From: an uncultured Tessaracoccus sp.
Lineage (GTDB): Bacteria; Actinomycetota; Actinomycetes; Propionibacteriales; Propionibacteriaceae
Assembly (NCBI RefSeq): GCF_947286155.1
Contig: NZ_CAMYPD010000052.1
Span: forward strand, 1-16,518
DNA: 16,518 nucleotides
Direction of reading: 5' to 3'
Below the pieces are notes generated by a model that was given only the letters and a program-made list of their open reading frames with translations, had not been told where the DNA came from and made no database searches. A program made the position numbers and the translations under genes. Positions within the stretch are counted from its first letter, which is position 1. The number at the start of each line of letters is the position of its first letter. Positions 1-8,400 of the stretch are shown piece by piece.

Positions 1-215
1 ACGCGGTGCTCGGTGACGCGCTCCAGCTCCCCCACCTGGCCGATGGTGGGGTTGGCGTCGCCGATGGGGCGGAACTGCCCCGTACCGGCGGTGAAAAACG
101 CGCAGTGTTCGTATTCGCCGACGGTGCCCGCGCCGGCTGCGAACAGCGACGCCAGCACCGCGTCGGTGGCCTCCACCGGCACGTAACACACCAGCACATC
201 GAGGGGCTCACGCAT
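1..215 (-). CDS. NIF3/YqfO C-terminal-domain-like small protein (3' end cut by window)
   Basis: Only the first 71 codons lie in the window. The start (MREPLDVLVCYVPVEATDAV) is followed by FAAGAGTVGEYEHC and then GTGQFRPIGDANPTIG. These motifs are typical of the PII-like domain found in the middle or C-terminus of NIF3/YqfO proteins and as stand-alone proteins of about 100 residues, which databases often mislabel as 'structural toxin RtxA'. The biochemical role of the stand-alone form is not established. The ATG overlaps the end of cmk by 8 bp (ATGCGTGA), so the two are probably translationally coupled. The protein begins directly with this domain, so I expect a short stand-alone version rather than full-length NIF3, but the end is outside the window. 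Confidence 0.75.
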   Translation of the reverse strand, partial: MREPLDVLVCYVPVEATDAVLASLFAAGAGTVGEYEHCAFFTAGTGQFRPIGDANPTIGQVGELERVTEHR

Positions 216-858
216 GCGGGAACAACTTCTCGATCTCGGCGACCACTTCGTCGGGGCTGATGAACGTGGAATCGATCACGACGACGCCTTCTGCGGCATC
301 GGTGAAGTTCGACACCGTGGAATCGTCGCGGTCGCGGCGCAGTACCTGGTCGGTGACGGCTGCGTGGTCGGCCTTGCCGGACAGCTCCGCTTCGCGTCGG
401 GCGACGCGGGCGGCGGGGTCGGCGACGAGCAGGATGCGCACGTCGGCATCGGGGGCGACGACCGTGGTGATGTCGCGCCCCTCGACGACGATCCGGCGGC
501 GGTGCTCGTCGATGATGCTGCGCATGCGGTCGGTCAGGATGCGCCGTACTTCAAGGTTGGTGGCGATGCGGGACACGGCTGCGGAGATGCGCGGTTCGCG
601 AATCTCCTCGGTGACGTCGCGGCCGTTGATGGTCAGACGGTTGCCCTCCACCACCGTCTCGATGTTGAGCGCTGCGTTGGCGACGTATGCGGCGATGTCG
701 TCGTCGCGAACGCCCTCGGCCAACACACCCGCGGTCTCCGCGCGGTACATCGCCCCGGTGTCGAGGTAGCCAAGCCCGTGTTTAGCGGCGAGCAGACGCG
801 CCGTCGTCGACTTCCCGGAGCCGGACGGCCCGTCGATGGCGATCAACAACGAATCCAT
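208..858 (-). CDS. cmk: cytidylate kinase
   Basis: This is (d)CMP kinase, which phosphorylates CMP and dCMP with ATP in cytosolic pyrimidine nucleotide supply. The 216-residue product has the P-loop GPSGSGKST at residues 10-18. The NMP-binding motif DTGAMYR is at 33-39, VEGRDITTVVAPDA at 125-138, and the LID-like DRDDSTVSNF at 176-185. Length is close to the usual 220-230. The ATG lies 2 bp after the tyrA stop, with a purine-rich stretch (AGAAAGGG) in the tyrA end as a likely ribosome site. The tyrA-cmk order is common in Actinobacteria. Its own stop overlaps the next start by 8 bp. I see no oddities. Confidence 0.95.
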   Translation of the reverse strand: MDSLLIAIDGPSGSGKSTTARLLAAKHGLGYLDTGAMYRAETAGVLAEGVRDDDIAAYVANAALNIETVVEGNRLTINGRDVTEEIREPRISAAVSRIATNLEVRRILTDRMRSIIDEHRRRIVVEGRDITTVVAPDADVRILLVADPAARVARREAELSGKADHAAVTDQVLRRDRDDSTVSNFTDAAEGVVVIDSTFISPDEVVAEIEKLFPHA

Positions 859-860
859 GG

Positions 861-1937
861 TTAGCCCTTTCTGGCCGCCGAGGCGGCTACCCAGCCTTGC
901 TGCTCCAACGTGTCCCGGAACTGCTCGGCACGCTCATGATCGACAGAAATGGTGAGATAGCCCACCTGCCGAACCGGATCGTGCCGCAGCTCGAAGTCTT
1001 CCACGTTCAACCCAGCATCGCCGATGTCCGTGAACAAGCGCGCAAGGGCGCGCGGCTCGTCGGGAATCTCGACGGTAACCTCGTGCACGTCGATGGGTTT
1101 CGCGCCGTGTTTGACGAGTAGCGCCTTCGCACCCGCCTGCCCGAGCCCCAGGAACTGCTCCAATTTCTCGGGCTGGTCGAGCACGCCCAAGAGATAGCGA
1201 AGATCCTCCGCAACTTCGTCCAGCTCGCCCCGGATGGCGTCGGCGTTCGCTGAAATAATCTGCCGCCACAACCCCGGGTCTGAGCCGGCAATGCGGGTGA
1301 CGTCACGAATGCCCTGCCCGGCGAGCGCGATGTTCTCCCCCGGCACCGCACGCAGATGCGACGCGGTAAGGATGCTCATGAGGTGCGGCACGTGACTCAC
1401 CTGCGCGACGGCGACGTCGTGCTGCTCAGCCGGCATGATCACCACGTGCGCCCCGGTGCGCTCGGCTAAATTCACCACCTGCTGCACGTGTTCGTCGGCG
1501 TTCAGTGGCCCAGGTGTGACCACCCACGTGCGGTCGACGAACAGATCGGCGCTTGCGGTGAGCGGGCCGGTGTACTGCGAGCCTGCCATGGGGTGCGAGG
1601 GCACGTAGCGGGCGGCGAGGTTGGGGGCCAGCACTTGCACATCGTCGATGATGGTGCCCTTCACCGAACCGACGTCTGTCACCACCGCAGTGGGAAATCG
1701 GTGCAGGGCATCGGCAACAACGCGTGCGATCACGGCGGGAGGAGTAGCGACCACCACGATGTCTACTTCATCGGCGGCCGGCAGCCCGACGCGCCCCGCG
1801 CCGAGCCCGGCTGCCACCACCGCGTGGGAGCCCACCTGGTCGGAGAGCACCACGTCGCAGCCGTTCCGGGTGAGCGCGAGCCCCAGTGAGCTGCCCACCA
1901 AACCCGCCCCGATGATGAGCACGCGAGGATCAGCCAT
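861..1937 (-). CDS. tyrA: prephenate dehydrogenase with C-terminal ACT domain
   Basis: It oxidatively decarboxylates prephenate to 4-hydroxyphenylpyruvate with NAD(P)+, in tyrosine synthesis. The 358-residue protein opens with a Rossmann dinucleotide motif (IIGAGLVGSS, 8-17). VVATPP at 62-67 follows, then the catalytic-histidine motif SHPMAGSQYTGP (H115) and HDVAVAQVSHVPH at 173-185. From about residue 285 a regulatory ACT domain is seen (VHEVTVEIPDEPRAL, then DIGDAGLNVEDFELRHD), suggesting feedback control by an aromatic amino acid. The start ATG overlaps the prcA stop by 8 bp, so translation is probably coupled to the proteasome genes. No chorismate mutase domain is present. Substrate preference (prephenate or arogenate) cannot be read from the sequence. 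Confidence 0.93.
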   Translation of the reverse strand: MADPRVLIIGAGLVGSSLGLALTRNGCDVVLSDQVGSHAVVAAGLGAGRVGLPAADEVDIVVVATPPAVIARVVADALHRFPTAVVTDVGSVKGTIIDDVQVLAPNLAARYVPSHPMAGSQYTGPLTASADLFVDRTWVVTPGPLNADEHVQQVVNLAERTGAHVVIMPAEQHDVAVAQVSHVPHLMSILTASHLRAVPGENIALAGQGIRDVTRIAGSDPGLWRQIISANADAIRGELDEVAEDLRYLLGVLDQPEKLEQFLGLGQAGAKALLVKHGAKPIDVHEVTVEIPDEPRALARLFTDIGDAGLNVEDFELRHDPVRQVGYLTISVDHERAEQFRDTLEQQGWVAASAARKG

Positions 1938-2613
1938 TGAGCATCGCCTCCACGTCGCTCACAGCGATGCGCCGGAACCGACGACGGCGTGCCAGCGTCC
2001 TATCCAGCACCGCCACCTCGAGCTGCGTGGCCGTGAGCGGCTCCCCCGTGCTGAGCGAGCCCGCGGTGAGCCGCACGGCATCGTCGAGCGTGTGCCCCAC
2101 TTCGTGCTGCTCGCGCAGCGCCTGGGCTATGCGGTCGGCGTCGCCACCGATCACGCTCACTTGCTGCTCGTCGACGATCACCCCGTCGTAGCTGATGCGG
2201 TATAACACGTCGTCAGCTGCGGTTTCGCCGAGCTCGGCGAGGATGAGATCCACCTCGTACGGCTTGTCCCCTGACGACGCGAATGCTCCGCCGAGCAGCT
2301 GGGAGTAGGCGCCGGCCAGGCTGCGCGCCGTCACATCGCTGCGGTCGTAGGCGTAGCCGCGCAAATCAGCGTGCTGGATGCCAGCAACGCGCAGCATCTC
2401 GAACTCGTGGTAGCGCCCGACAGCGGCGAACCCGATGCGGTCGTAAATCTCGGAGATTTTGTGCAGCGTCGACGAATGGTTCTCCGCGATACACACGATG
2501 CCAGTCTCAACCTGCATCACTGCGACGGAGCGTCCACGCGCGATGCCCTTGCGGGCGAACTCGGCCCGGTCGAGCATCTGCTGCTCGGGGGAAACGTAGA
2601 ACGGCATCGTCAT
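1930..2613 (-). CDS. prcA: 20S proteasome alpha subunit
   Basis: This is the outer-ring subunit of the actinobacterial 20S proteasome; its N-termini form the gate and its surface docks the activator ATPase. The N-terminus (MTMPFYVSPEQQMLDRAEFA) followed by RKGIARGRS (21-29) and HKISEIYDRIGFAAVG (51-66) matches bacterial PrcA. RGYAYDRSDVTAR is at 85-97 and YRISYDG at 138-144. At 227 residues it is slightly shorter than M. tuberculosis PrcA and lacks that protein's Ser/Gly/acidic C-terminal tail. The ATG overlaps the prcB stop as ATGA, giving coupled 1:1 synthesis. A second in-frame ATG two codons on is an alternative start. No pup, dop or ATPase gene is adjacent, unlike the mycobacterial locus. 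Confidence 0.96.
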   Translation of the reverse strand: MTMPFYVSPEQQMLDRAEFARKGIARGRSVAVMQVETGIVCIAENHSSTLHKISEIYDRIGFAAVGRYHEFEMLRVAGIQHADLRGYAYDRSDVTARSLAGAYSQLLGGAFASSGDKPYEVDLILAELGETAADDVLYRISYDGVIVDEQQVSVIGGDADRIAQALREQHEVGHTLDDAVRLTAGSLSTGEPLTATQLEVAVLDRTLARRRRFRRIAVSDVEAMLNG

Positions 2614-3422
2614 AGCGCGGCTCCCTTCGGGCCTCCGTGGCGCTGTGAACGCTGAGCAACGACGCGTTCCGCGACGGTGAGCACGCCGTCAGCATCCCAC
2701 TTCGCCACGCCATCGCTCGAGGCGCGCATCACGATGGGCAGAATGCCTCGGGTGAGGTCGAGCCCGGACGTGGCGGAATCATCGTCGGCAGCGTCGAAGA
2801 GCGACTGCAACAGCACCGTCACCGCGGTGAGTTCGTCGGCGTCCGGGTCGTGCAGCTTCTTCAGCGTCGAGCGCGCATACGACGCTCCAGAGCCGATTCC
2901 CGAGAACTCCCGCTCCTCGTAGCGGCCGCCCGTGCCGTCGTAGGTGAAGATGCGTCCCGTGCCCGCCTGCCTATCCCACCCAGCAAACAGCGGCTGCACG
3001 GCGAGCCCTTGCATCGTCATGGGCAAGTTGTTGCGCACGAGCACACCCAGCCGGTTCGCCTTCCCCTCGAAGCTCAGCGGCAGACCCTCGATCTTCTCGA
3101 AATGCTCCAGCTCCACCTGAAACAGCCGCACGAGTTCGACGGCGATCCCCGCCGCGCCGGCAATGCCGATCACCGACTCCTCGTCGGCCCCGAACACCTT
3201 CTCGATGTCATGCAGCGCGATGACATTGCCGACGGTGGCGCGTCGATCCCCTGCAACCACCACGCCGTCAGCATATCTACACGCGACGATCGTCGTGCCA
3301 TGTGGCACGGTGGCAGGCGCCTCAGTGCTGGGTGCGAGCACGCCTCGACGCTCCGCCAGTTCCGCGAACGACGACGTCAATCCCAGCAACGGGTCGGTCG
3401 GTGTGCCCTGGTGCAGATTCAT
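2610..3422 (-). CDS. prcB: 20S proteasome beta subunit (N-terminal Thr peptidase)
   Basis: This is the catalytic subunit of the 20S proteasome, a self-processing threonine protease. From the ATG at 3422 it has 270 residues. A propeptide of 42 residues ends in HG just before the nucleophile Thr43 (HG/TTIVACRYADG). The expected Asp17 and Lys33 of mature beta subunits are present as D59 (GDRRATVGN) and K75 (DIEKVF). GIGSGASYARSTLKKL and LFDAADDDSATSGLDL match bacterial PrcB. I chose the ATG at 3422 over the TTG one codon upstream because a perfect AGGAGG (3436-3431) lies 8 nt before the ATG. The start overlaps the trmI stop by one base (TGATG). The propeptide indicates autocatalytic assembly as in mycobacteria. 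Confidence 0.96.
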   Translation of the reverse strand: MNLHQGTPTDPLLGLTSSFAELAERRGVLAPSTEAPATVPHGTTIVACRYADGVVVAGDRRATVGNVIALHDIEKVFGADEESVIGIAGAAGIAVELVRLFQVELEHFEKIEGLPLSFEGKANRLGVLVRNNLPMTMQGLAVQPLFAGWDRQAGTGRIFTYDGTGGRYEEREFSGIGSGASYARSTLKKLHDPDADELTAVTVLLQSLFDAADDDSATSGLDLTRGILPIVMRASSDGVAKWDADGVLTVAERVVAQRSQRHGGPKGAAL

Positions 3423-4717
3423 CAAGCCTGCCTCCTAAGATGTCCAGCATGATGCGCTTGGTTCCCCTCGGTTTGGACATGCTGTTCGTGCTCATCTTCT
3501 CGGCGCTCGGCCGGATGAGCCACGGGGAAAGCCCGCTCGGGCTGTTCGTGACTGCCTGGCCGTTCCTCGTCGCTTGCCTCGTCGCCTGGGCAATCATCGC
3601 CGCGCTGGGCGATATGGGCGCTGGCTGGCGCGCCGGCGTCGTGAGCTGGCTGGTCACCTGGCTGGGCGGCATCGCCGTGCGACTGATGAGCGGCACCAGC
3701 GCCGCCGTCGCGTTCATCCTTGTCGCGGGCGGTGTGCTCGCGCTCTTCCTGCTGGGCTGGCGAGCCTGCTGGGCGCTGATCAAGCGTCGCCGTACCGCTC
3801 AGGCTTGAGACCGACGCGCCGCCCAGCTGCGCTGGGATGTTGCGAGGGCGCGGGCCGACGTAGTCCGGGCCGTACGCGCCGGGCGCTGGGCGACGCTTGC
3901 GCATGGGCGCCTGCTGGCCCGGCGCGAGCCGCTTCGACGTCAACAGAAAACCCGTGTGGCTTGCCGTTGCATGCCCTGGCCGAATGGCGAGCCCCTCAGC
4001 GTGCCAGTCGCGCACCGTCGTCTCCGTCATCACGGGCTCAGTAAACCCGCCGTGGGCGCGCAGCGTGTCCGCGACGCGCCCGAGCTGCGTCGTAGTGGCG
4101 ACGTAGCAACACAGCACGCCCCCGGGCACCATCCGCTCCCCCACCGCGTCGATGCATTCCCACGGCGCGAGCATGTCCAGGGTGGCGCGGTCGATGGGCT
4201 CGTCTGTGATGGCTTCGACCAGGTCGCCGACGCGCAACTCCCACGTGGGGTGGCCGTCGCCGAGGAAATTCTCGACGTTCTTCGCCGCGACGTCGGCGAA
4301 CTCCTGCCGCCGCTCGTAGCTCATGAGCTTGCCGTCCGGCCCAATGGCGCGCAGCAGCGCCAGGGTCAGCGCGCCGGAGCCGACACCCGCCTCCAGGACG
4401 CGGGCGCCTGGGTAGATGTCGGTCCACATGAGGATTTGCGCCGCATCCTTGGGATAAATCACGGCGGCCTCGCGCGGCATCGACACCATGAACTCGTTCA
4501 GAATCGGGCGGAATGCCAGCCACTCCATGCCGCCAGCAGAGCGAATCACCACGCCTTCGGGTCCGCCGAGCAGATCATCGTGGCGCACGGCGCCGTGGGT
4601 GGTGTGCCATACCGCGCCTTCTTTCAGCACGAGCGATTTGCGGCGTCCCTTGGTGTCGGTGAGCGTCACGCGCTCGCCCGGCTGCAATGGGCCGTGTCGC
4701 ACCCCCGACGCGCTCAC
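3422..4717 (-). CDS. trmI: tRNA (adenine-58-N1)-methyltransferase TrmI, with an open antisense 3' extension
   Basis: TrmI methylates A58 in the T-loop of tRNA using S-adenosylmethionine and acts as a homotetramer in the family. The conserved protein spans residues 1 to about 300: an N-terminal beta domain, the SAM-binding motif LEAGVGSGALT (108-118), DMLAPWE (181-187, with the catalytic-type Asp) and HTGFLLTSKRLAPG (254-267). Known actinobacterial homologues are about 280 residues, sometimes with a short tail. Here the frame stays open to residue 431, and residues 304-431 are antisense to the DUF3054 gene. That stretch is rich in H, Q, E, D and A, as expected for the complement of a membrane-protein gene. 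A TGA at 3801-3799 lies in the +1 frame, exactly where the protein should end. The GTG start overlaps the HAD stop (GTGA). The catalytic part is certain; the tail is doubtful. Confidence 0.9.
   Translation of the reverse strand: MSASGVRHGPLQPGERVTLTDTKGRRKSLVLKEGAVWHTTHGAVRHDDLLGGPEGVVIRSAGGMEWLAFRPILNEFMVSMPREAAVIYPKDAAQILMWTDIYPGARVLEAGVGSGALTLALLRAIGPDGKLMSYERRQEFADVAAKNVENFLGDGHPTWELRVGDLVEAITDEPIDRATLDMLAPWECIDAVGERMVPGGVLCCYVATTTQLGRVADTLRAHGGFTEPVMTETTVRDWHAEGLAIRPGHATASHTGFLLTSKRLAPGQQAPMRKRRPAPGAYGPDYVGPRPRNIPAQLGGASVSSLSGTATLDQRPAGSPAQQEEREHTARDKDERDGGAGAAHQSHGDAAQPGDQPAHDAGAPASAHIAQRGDDCPGDEASDEERPGSHEQPERAFPVAHPAERREDEHEQHVQTEGNQAHHAGHLRRQA
3431..3436 (-). promoter_or_regulatory. 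Shine-Dalgarno of prcB
   Basis: A perfect AGGAGG reads on the minus strand with an 8-nt gap to the ATG at 3422. It is the strongest ribosome-binding site I noticed in the window and decides the prcB start in favour of ATG over the TTG one codon upstream. It lies inside the open 3' part of trmI and shares one base with the plus-strand -10-like hexamer of the DUF3054 gene. Confidence 0.8.
3436..3441 (+). promoter_or_regulatory. putative -10 box of DUF3054 gene (leaderless)
   Basis: TAAGAT fits the actinobacterial TANNNT -10 consensus. It lies exactly 7 nt before the ATG at 3449, the spacing expected when transcription starts at the first base of the start codon. No convincing -35 is visible. 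No Shine-Dalgarno precedes this ATG on the plus strand, which also fits leaderless translation. Inferred from position only. Confidence 0.45.
3449..3808 (+). CDS. DUF3054 family small membrane protein
   Basis: This is an uncharacterised actinobacterial inner-membrane protein. Its 119 residues form about four hydrophobic helices (about 6-20, 32-52, 64-80, 84-104) and end in a basic tail (IKRRRTAQA). The family pattern is visible: an early Asp followed by a GR..H motif (D10, GRMSHGES 21-28), then TAWPFL, a W...GG..R segment, and FLLGWRA near the end. Third codon positions are strongly G/C in this frame, supporting real coding here rather than in the opposite trmI frame. ATGs at 3440 and 3452 are alternatives; 3449 is preferred for its spacing to the TAAGAT box. 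The gene is divergent from prcB (26 bp between starts) and lies wholly antisense to the open 3' end of trmI. Function unknown. Confidence 0.8.
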   Translation: MMRLVPLGLDMLFVLIFSALGRMSHGESPLGLFVTAWPFLVACLVAWAIIAALGDMGAGWRAGVVSWLVTWLGGIAVRLMSGTSAAVAFILVAGGVLALFLLGWRACWALIKRRRTAQA

Positions 4718-5382
4718 TCAGCGTCCTTCAGCTGACGCCATGTGTCGACGAGGCGGTCAAGGTTCGTCGTGGCAAGCCCATCGTCGAAGATGGCCATGCG
4801 TGGATGCGGATCCAGGGGCTGATGCATCGGCACCCCGACGACCAACCCGCCGGCAGCGAGCCCCGCCGCCGACCCAGAGATGGAGTCTTCCAAAATCACG
4901 CACTGCGACGCTGGGAGATCGAGGCACTGCAACGCCAGTTCGTACGCTTCCGGATGGGGTTTGGTGTGGGTGACGTCATCGGCGGTGATGATGAACTCGA
5001 AGGCAGGAGGCAGCTGGGCCATGGCGGCGTCGAGGATGTCCTGGTTGCTGGCGGTGACGATGCACTGACGAATGCCGCGAGCAGAGGCTTCCTCGACGAG
5101 CTCTAGCGCGCCCGGCATGTAGGGCAAGCGATCGCTGATTCGCCTACCCACGCGTGAGATGAGCTCGGTCATCACGGCGTCGCCGTCGTCGGGGCGGCCC
5201 ATGGCCTCCGCGAGATGTTGCGCGGTGACGCGAACGTGTTGCCCCACCATGCGGACTGCGTCCTCGTCGGTCCAGGAACCGTCGTGCTCGGCGACGAGGC
5301 GTTTCTCCTCCCCGTGCCAATAAGGTTCGCTATTGACCAGGGTGCCGTCGAAATCCCAGATGATCGCTTGCAACGAATCCAC
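4714..5382 (-). CDS. HAD-superfamily phosphatase (beta-phosphoglucomutase-like)
   Basis: A predicted cytosolic phosphohydrolase of 222 residues with all HAD motifs. Motif I is DFDGT with nucleophile D10 and acid/base D12. Motif II is the T/S in VTASN (109-113), motif III is K141 (KPHPEAY) and motif IV is EDS (165-167). A helical cap lies between about residues 16 and 80, as in the beta-phosphoglucomutase/phosphoglycolate phosphatase subgroup. The substrate cannot be deduced. It starts at a GTG with AAGGAG 5 nt upstream, 37 bp after metH, and its stop overlaps the trmI start by 4 bp. It is therefore probably cotranscribed with metH and trmI. Confidence 0.88.
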   Translation of the reverse strand: MDSLQAIIWDFDGTLVNSEPYWHGEEKRLVAEHDGSWTDEDAVRMVGQHVRVTAQHLAEAMGRPDDGDAVMTELISRVGRRISDRLPYMPGALELVEEASARGIRQCIVTASNQDILDAAMAQLPPAFEFIITADDVTHTKPHPEAYELALQCLDLPASQCVILEDSISGSAAGLAAGGLVVGVPMHQPLDPHPRMAIFDDGLATTNLDRLVDTWRQLKDAE

Positions 5383-5419
5383 GCATGCTCCTTCCCAACT
5401 GTGGCAGCCTACCTGGTTG

Positions 5420-8400
5420 TCAGACGCTGAAGTACTTCGCCTCGGGGTGGTGGAGGATGATGGCGTCGGTGGACTGCTCGGGATGCAGCTGCAGCTCCTC
5501 GCTCAGCTCCACACCAATACGCGACGGGTCCAGCAGGCGCACGAGCGCGATCCGGTCTTCGAGGTTCGGGCAGGCCGGGTAGCCGAACGAGTACCGCGAA
5601 CCTCGGTAGGCCTGCTTGTGGATGGCCTCGTGCACCGTGCGTTCTTCGTCGGCATACCCGAGCTCGGTGCGGATGCGCTGGTGCCAGTACTCGGCCAGCG
5701 CCTCGGTGAGCTGCACGGAGAGGCCGTGGAGCTCGAGGTATTCGCGGTACGCGTCGGCGGCGAAGAGCTCGTTGGCGGCACCGGCCACGCGGCTGCCCAT
5801 CGTCACCAACTGCATGGGCAACACGTCGGGCCCGAGCCGTTCCGTCTCTTCCTTGTCGCGGAAGAAATCCGAGAGGCACAGCTTGCGGTCCCGGCGCTGC
5901 CTGGGGAACGTGAACCGGGCGACTTCCACCGTCGGATCTTCCGGGTCGCCGACGATGAGCGTCTCGTCTTCCGAATGCACCGGAAAGTAGCCGTAGACGA
6001 CGCCGAAATCTGCGAGCGACTCGGTCGCGATGCGGTCGATCCACATGCGCATGCGCGGCATGGCCTCCTGCTCGACGAGCTCCTCGTAGCTCATCCCGTC
6101 GCGGTTGCCGCGAAGCCCCCAGCGCCCCATGAACGTGGCGCGGTGGTCGAGCCATTCGAGGATGTCGTTCATGCCGATGCCCTTGATCACGCGGGTGCCC
6201 CAAAATGGCGGGGTGGGCACGGGCAGGCCGCGGGCGACGTCGGAGCGCACGCCCAGCTCGGGTTCTACGATCTCGACGAGCGACTCGCGAGCCTTCACAC
6301 GCCGCTGTTTTCGTTCCGGCAGCTTCGCGCCGGGAACGCCCTGTTTGACGGCCATCACGGCATCCATCAGGGCCAAACCTTCGAAGGCGTCCTTGGCGTA
6401 GCGCACCTCGCCCTGGAACAGATCACCCAAATCCTGCTCGACGTAGGCGCGGGTGAGCGCGGCACCGCCCAGCAGCACCGGGTATTTGTCGGCGAGCCCG
6501 AGACGGTTCATCTCGACGAGGTTGTCCTTCATCACCAGCGTCGACTTCACGAGCAGCCCGGACATGCCGATCACGTCGGCGTTGTGCTCTTCGGCGGCAT
6601 CGATGATGGCCTGGATCGGCTGCTTGATGCCGATGTTGATCACGGTGTATCCGTTGTTGCTCACGATGATGTCGACGAGGTTCTTGCCGATGTCGTGCAC
6701 GTCGCCGCGCACCGTGGCCAACACCAGGGTGCCCTTGCCGGACCCGTCGGTTTTCTCCATGTGCGGCTCGAGGTGCGCGACGGCGGCCTTCATCGTCTCT
6801 GCCGACTGGAGCACGAACGGCAGCTGCATCTGTCCTGACCCGAACAGGTCGCCCACCACCTTCATACCGGCGAGCAGGTCCTCATTGATGATGGCGATCG
6901 CTTCTTTGGACTGCAGCGCTTCGTCCAGGTCGGCTTCGAGGCCCTTCGCTTCGCCGTCGATGATGCGGCGCTGCAGGCGCTCGGCGAGCGGTAGCGCGGC
7001 GAGTTCCGCGGCGCGGGTCTCGCGGGCCGATTTCGCGGTGACGCCCTCGAACATTTCGAGGAACTTCGCGAGCGGATCGTACTCGTCGCGACGGTCGTAG
7101 ATCAGGTCGAGCGCCACCTGGCGCTGATCGTCGGGGATGCGATCCATGGGCAGGATCTTCGCCGAATGTACGATCGCGGAGTCGAGGCCGGCTTGAACGC
7201 ACTCGTGGAGGAACACGGAGTTCAACACGATGCGGGCGGCAGGGTTGAGGCCGAACGACACATTGGACACACCGAGCGTGGTGCGAACTCCGGGGTATTT
7301 GGCCTTCAGTTCGCGGATGGCTTCGATGGTCTCGAGCGCATCCCGACGGGTTTCCTCCTGGCCGGTGCCGATGGGGAATGTGAGGCAATCGACGAGAATG
7401 TCACCCACGTGCATGCCCCAGTTGCCGGTGAGGTCGTCGATGAGCCTCGACGCGCATCGCACCTTCCACTCGGCGGTACGCGCCTGGCCTTCCTCGTCGA
7501 TGGTGAGCGCGACGACCGCCGCACCGTGCTCCTGGATCATCGGCATGACGCGTGCGAAGCGGCTGTCCGGACCGTCGCCGTCTTCGTAGTTCACGGAGTT
7601 GACCACGCAGCGCCCGGCCAATTTCTCGAGCCCGGCGCGGATCACGTCGGGCTCTGTGGAGTCGAGCATGATGGGGAGGGTGACCGACGTGGACAGTCGG
7701 CCCGCGAGTTCCTCCATGTCGCTCACGCCGTCGCGACCGACGTAGTCGGCGCAGAGGTCGAGCAGGTGGGCGCCGTCGCGGGCCTGGGCCTTCGCGATGT
7801 TGACGCAGTCATCGAAGCGGCCCTCGAGCATCGCTTCCCGGAATGCCTTTGATCCGTTGGCGTTGGTGCGTTCGCCGATGCTCAAGTAGCTCGCATCCTG
7901 GTCGAAGGGCACCTCGACGTAGAGAGAACTGATCGCATCCTCGGGCTGCGGCTCGCGCGGCGCGACTTCCTTGCCTCCGAACCGCGCCACGAGCACCGCG
8001 ACGTGTTCGGGCGTCGTGCCGCAGCATCCGCCGACGAGGGCGAGGCCGTAGTCGTCGACGAAGGGCGCGAGCGCGTCGGCAAAGGGCTCCGCTTCGAGCG
8101 GGTAGACCGCTCCGTCAGCGGTGATTTCGGGCAGACCGGCGTTCGGCATGCAGGCGACGTTGCGGGTGAAGCGGCGAGACAGGTGGCGCAGGTGCTCGCT
8201 CATTTCGGTGGGGCCGGTGGCGCAGTTGAGGCCAATCGAGTCCACGCCGAGCGCATCGAGCGTGATGAGGGCGGCTCCGATCTCGGAACCCAGCAACATC
8301 GTGCCCGTGGTCTCCACCGTGACGTTCACGAGGATCGGGAGGTCCACGCCAGCCTCCGCCCGCGCACGTTTCGCCGCGATCACCGCCGCCTTCGCTTGCA

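Noticed and set aside
3423..3425. TTG start for prcB one codon before the ATG.
   Set aside because: The AGGAGG site is 5 nt from the TTG but 8 nt from the ATG, and ATG is the better codon.
3425..4717. A hidden pup or other small proteasome partner gene near prcB.
   Set aside because: I looked for a short frame ending in GGQ or GGE and found none; the space is fully used by trmI and DUF3054.
5333..6838. Long 501-codon open frame on the plus strand.
   Set aside because: It is the antisense shadow of metH and the HAD gene: no recognisable domain, biased composition, and the opposite frame is certain.
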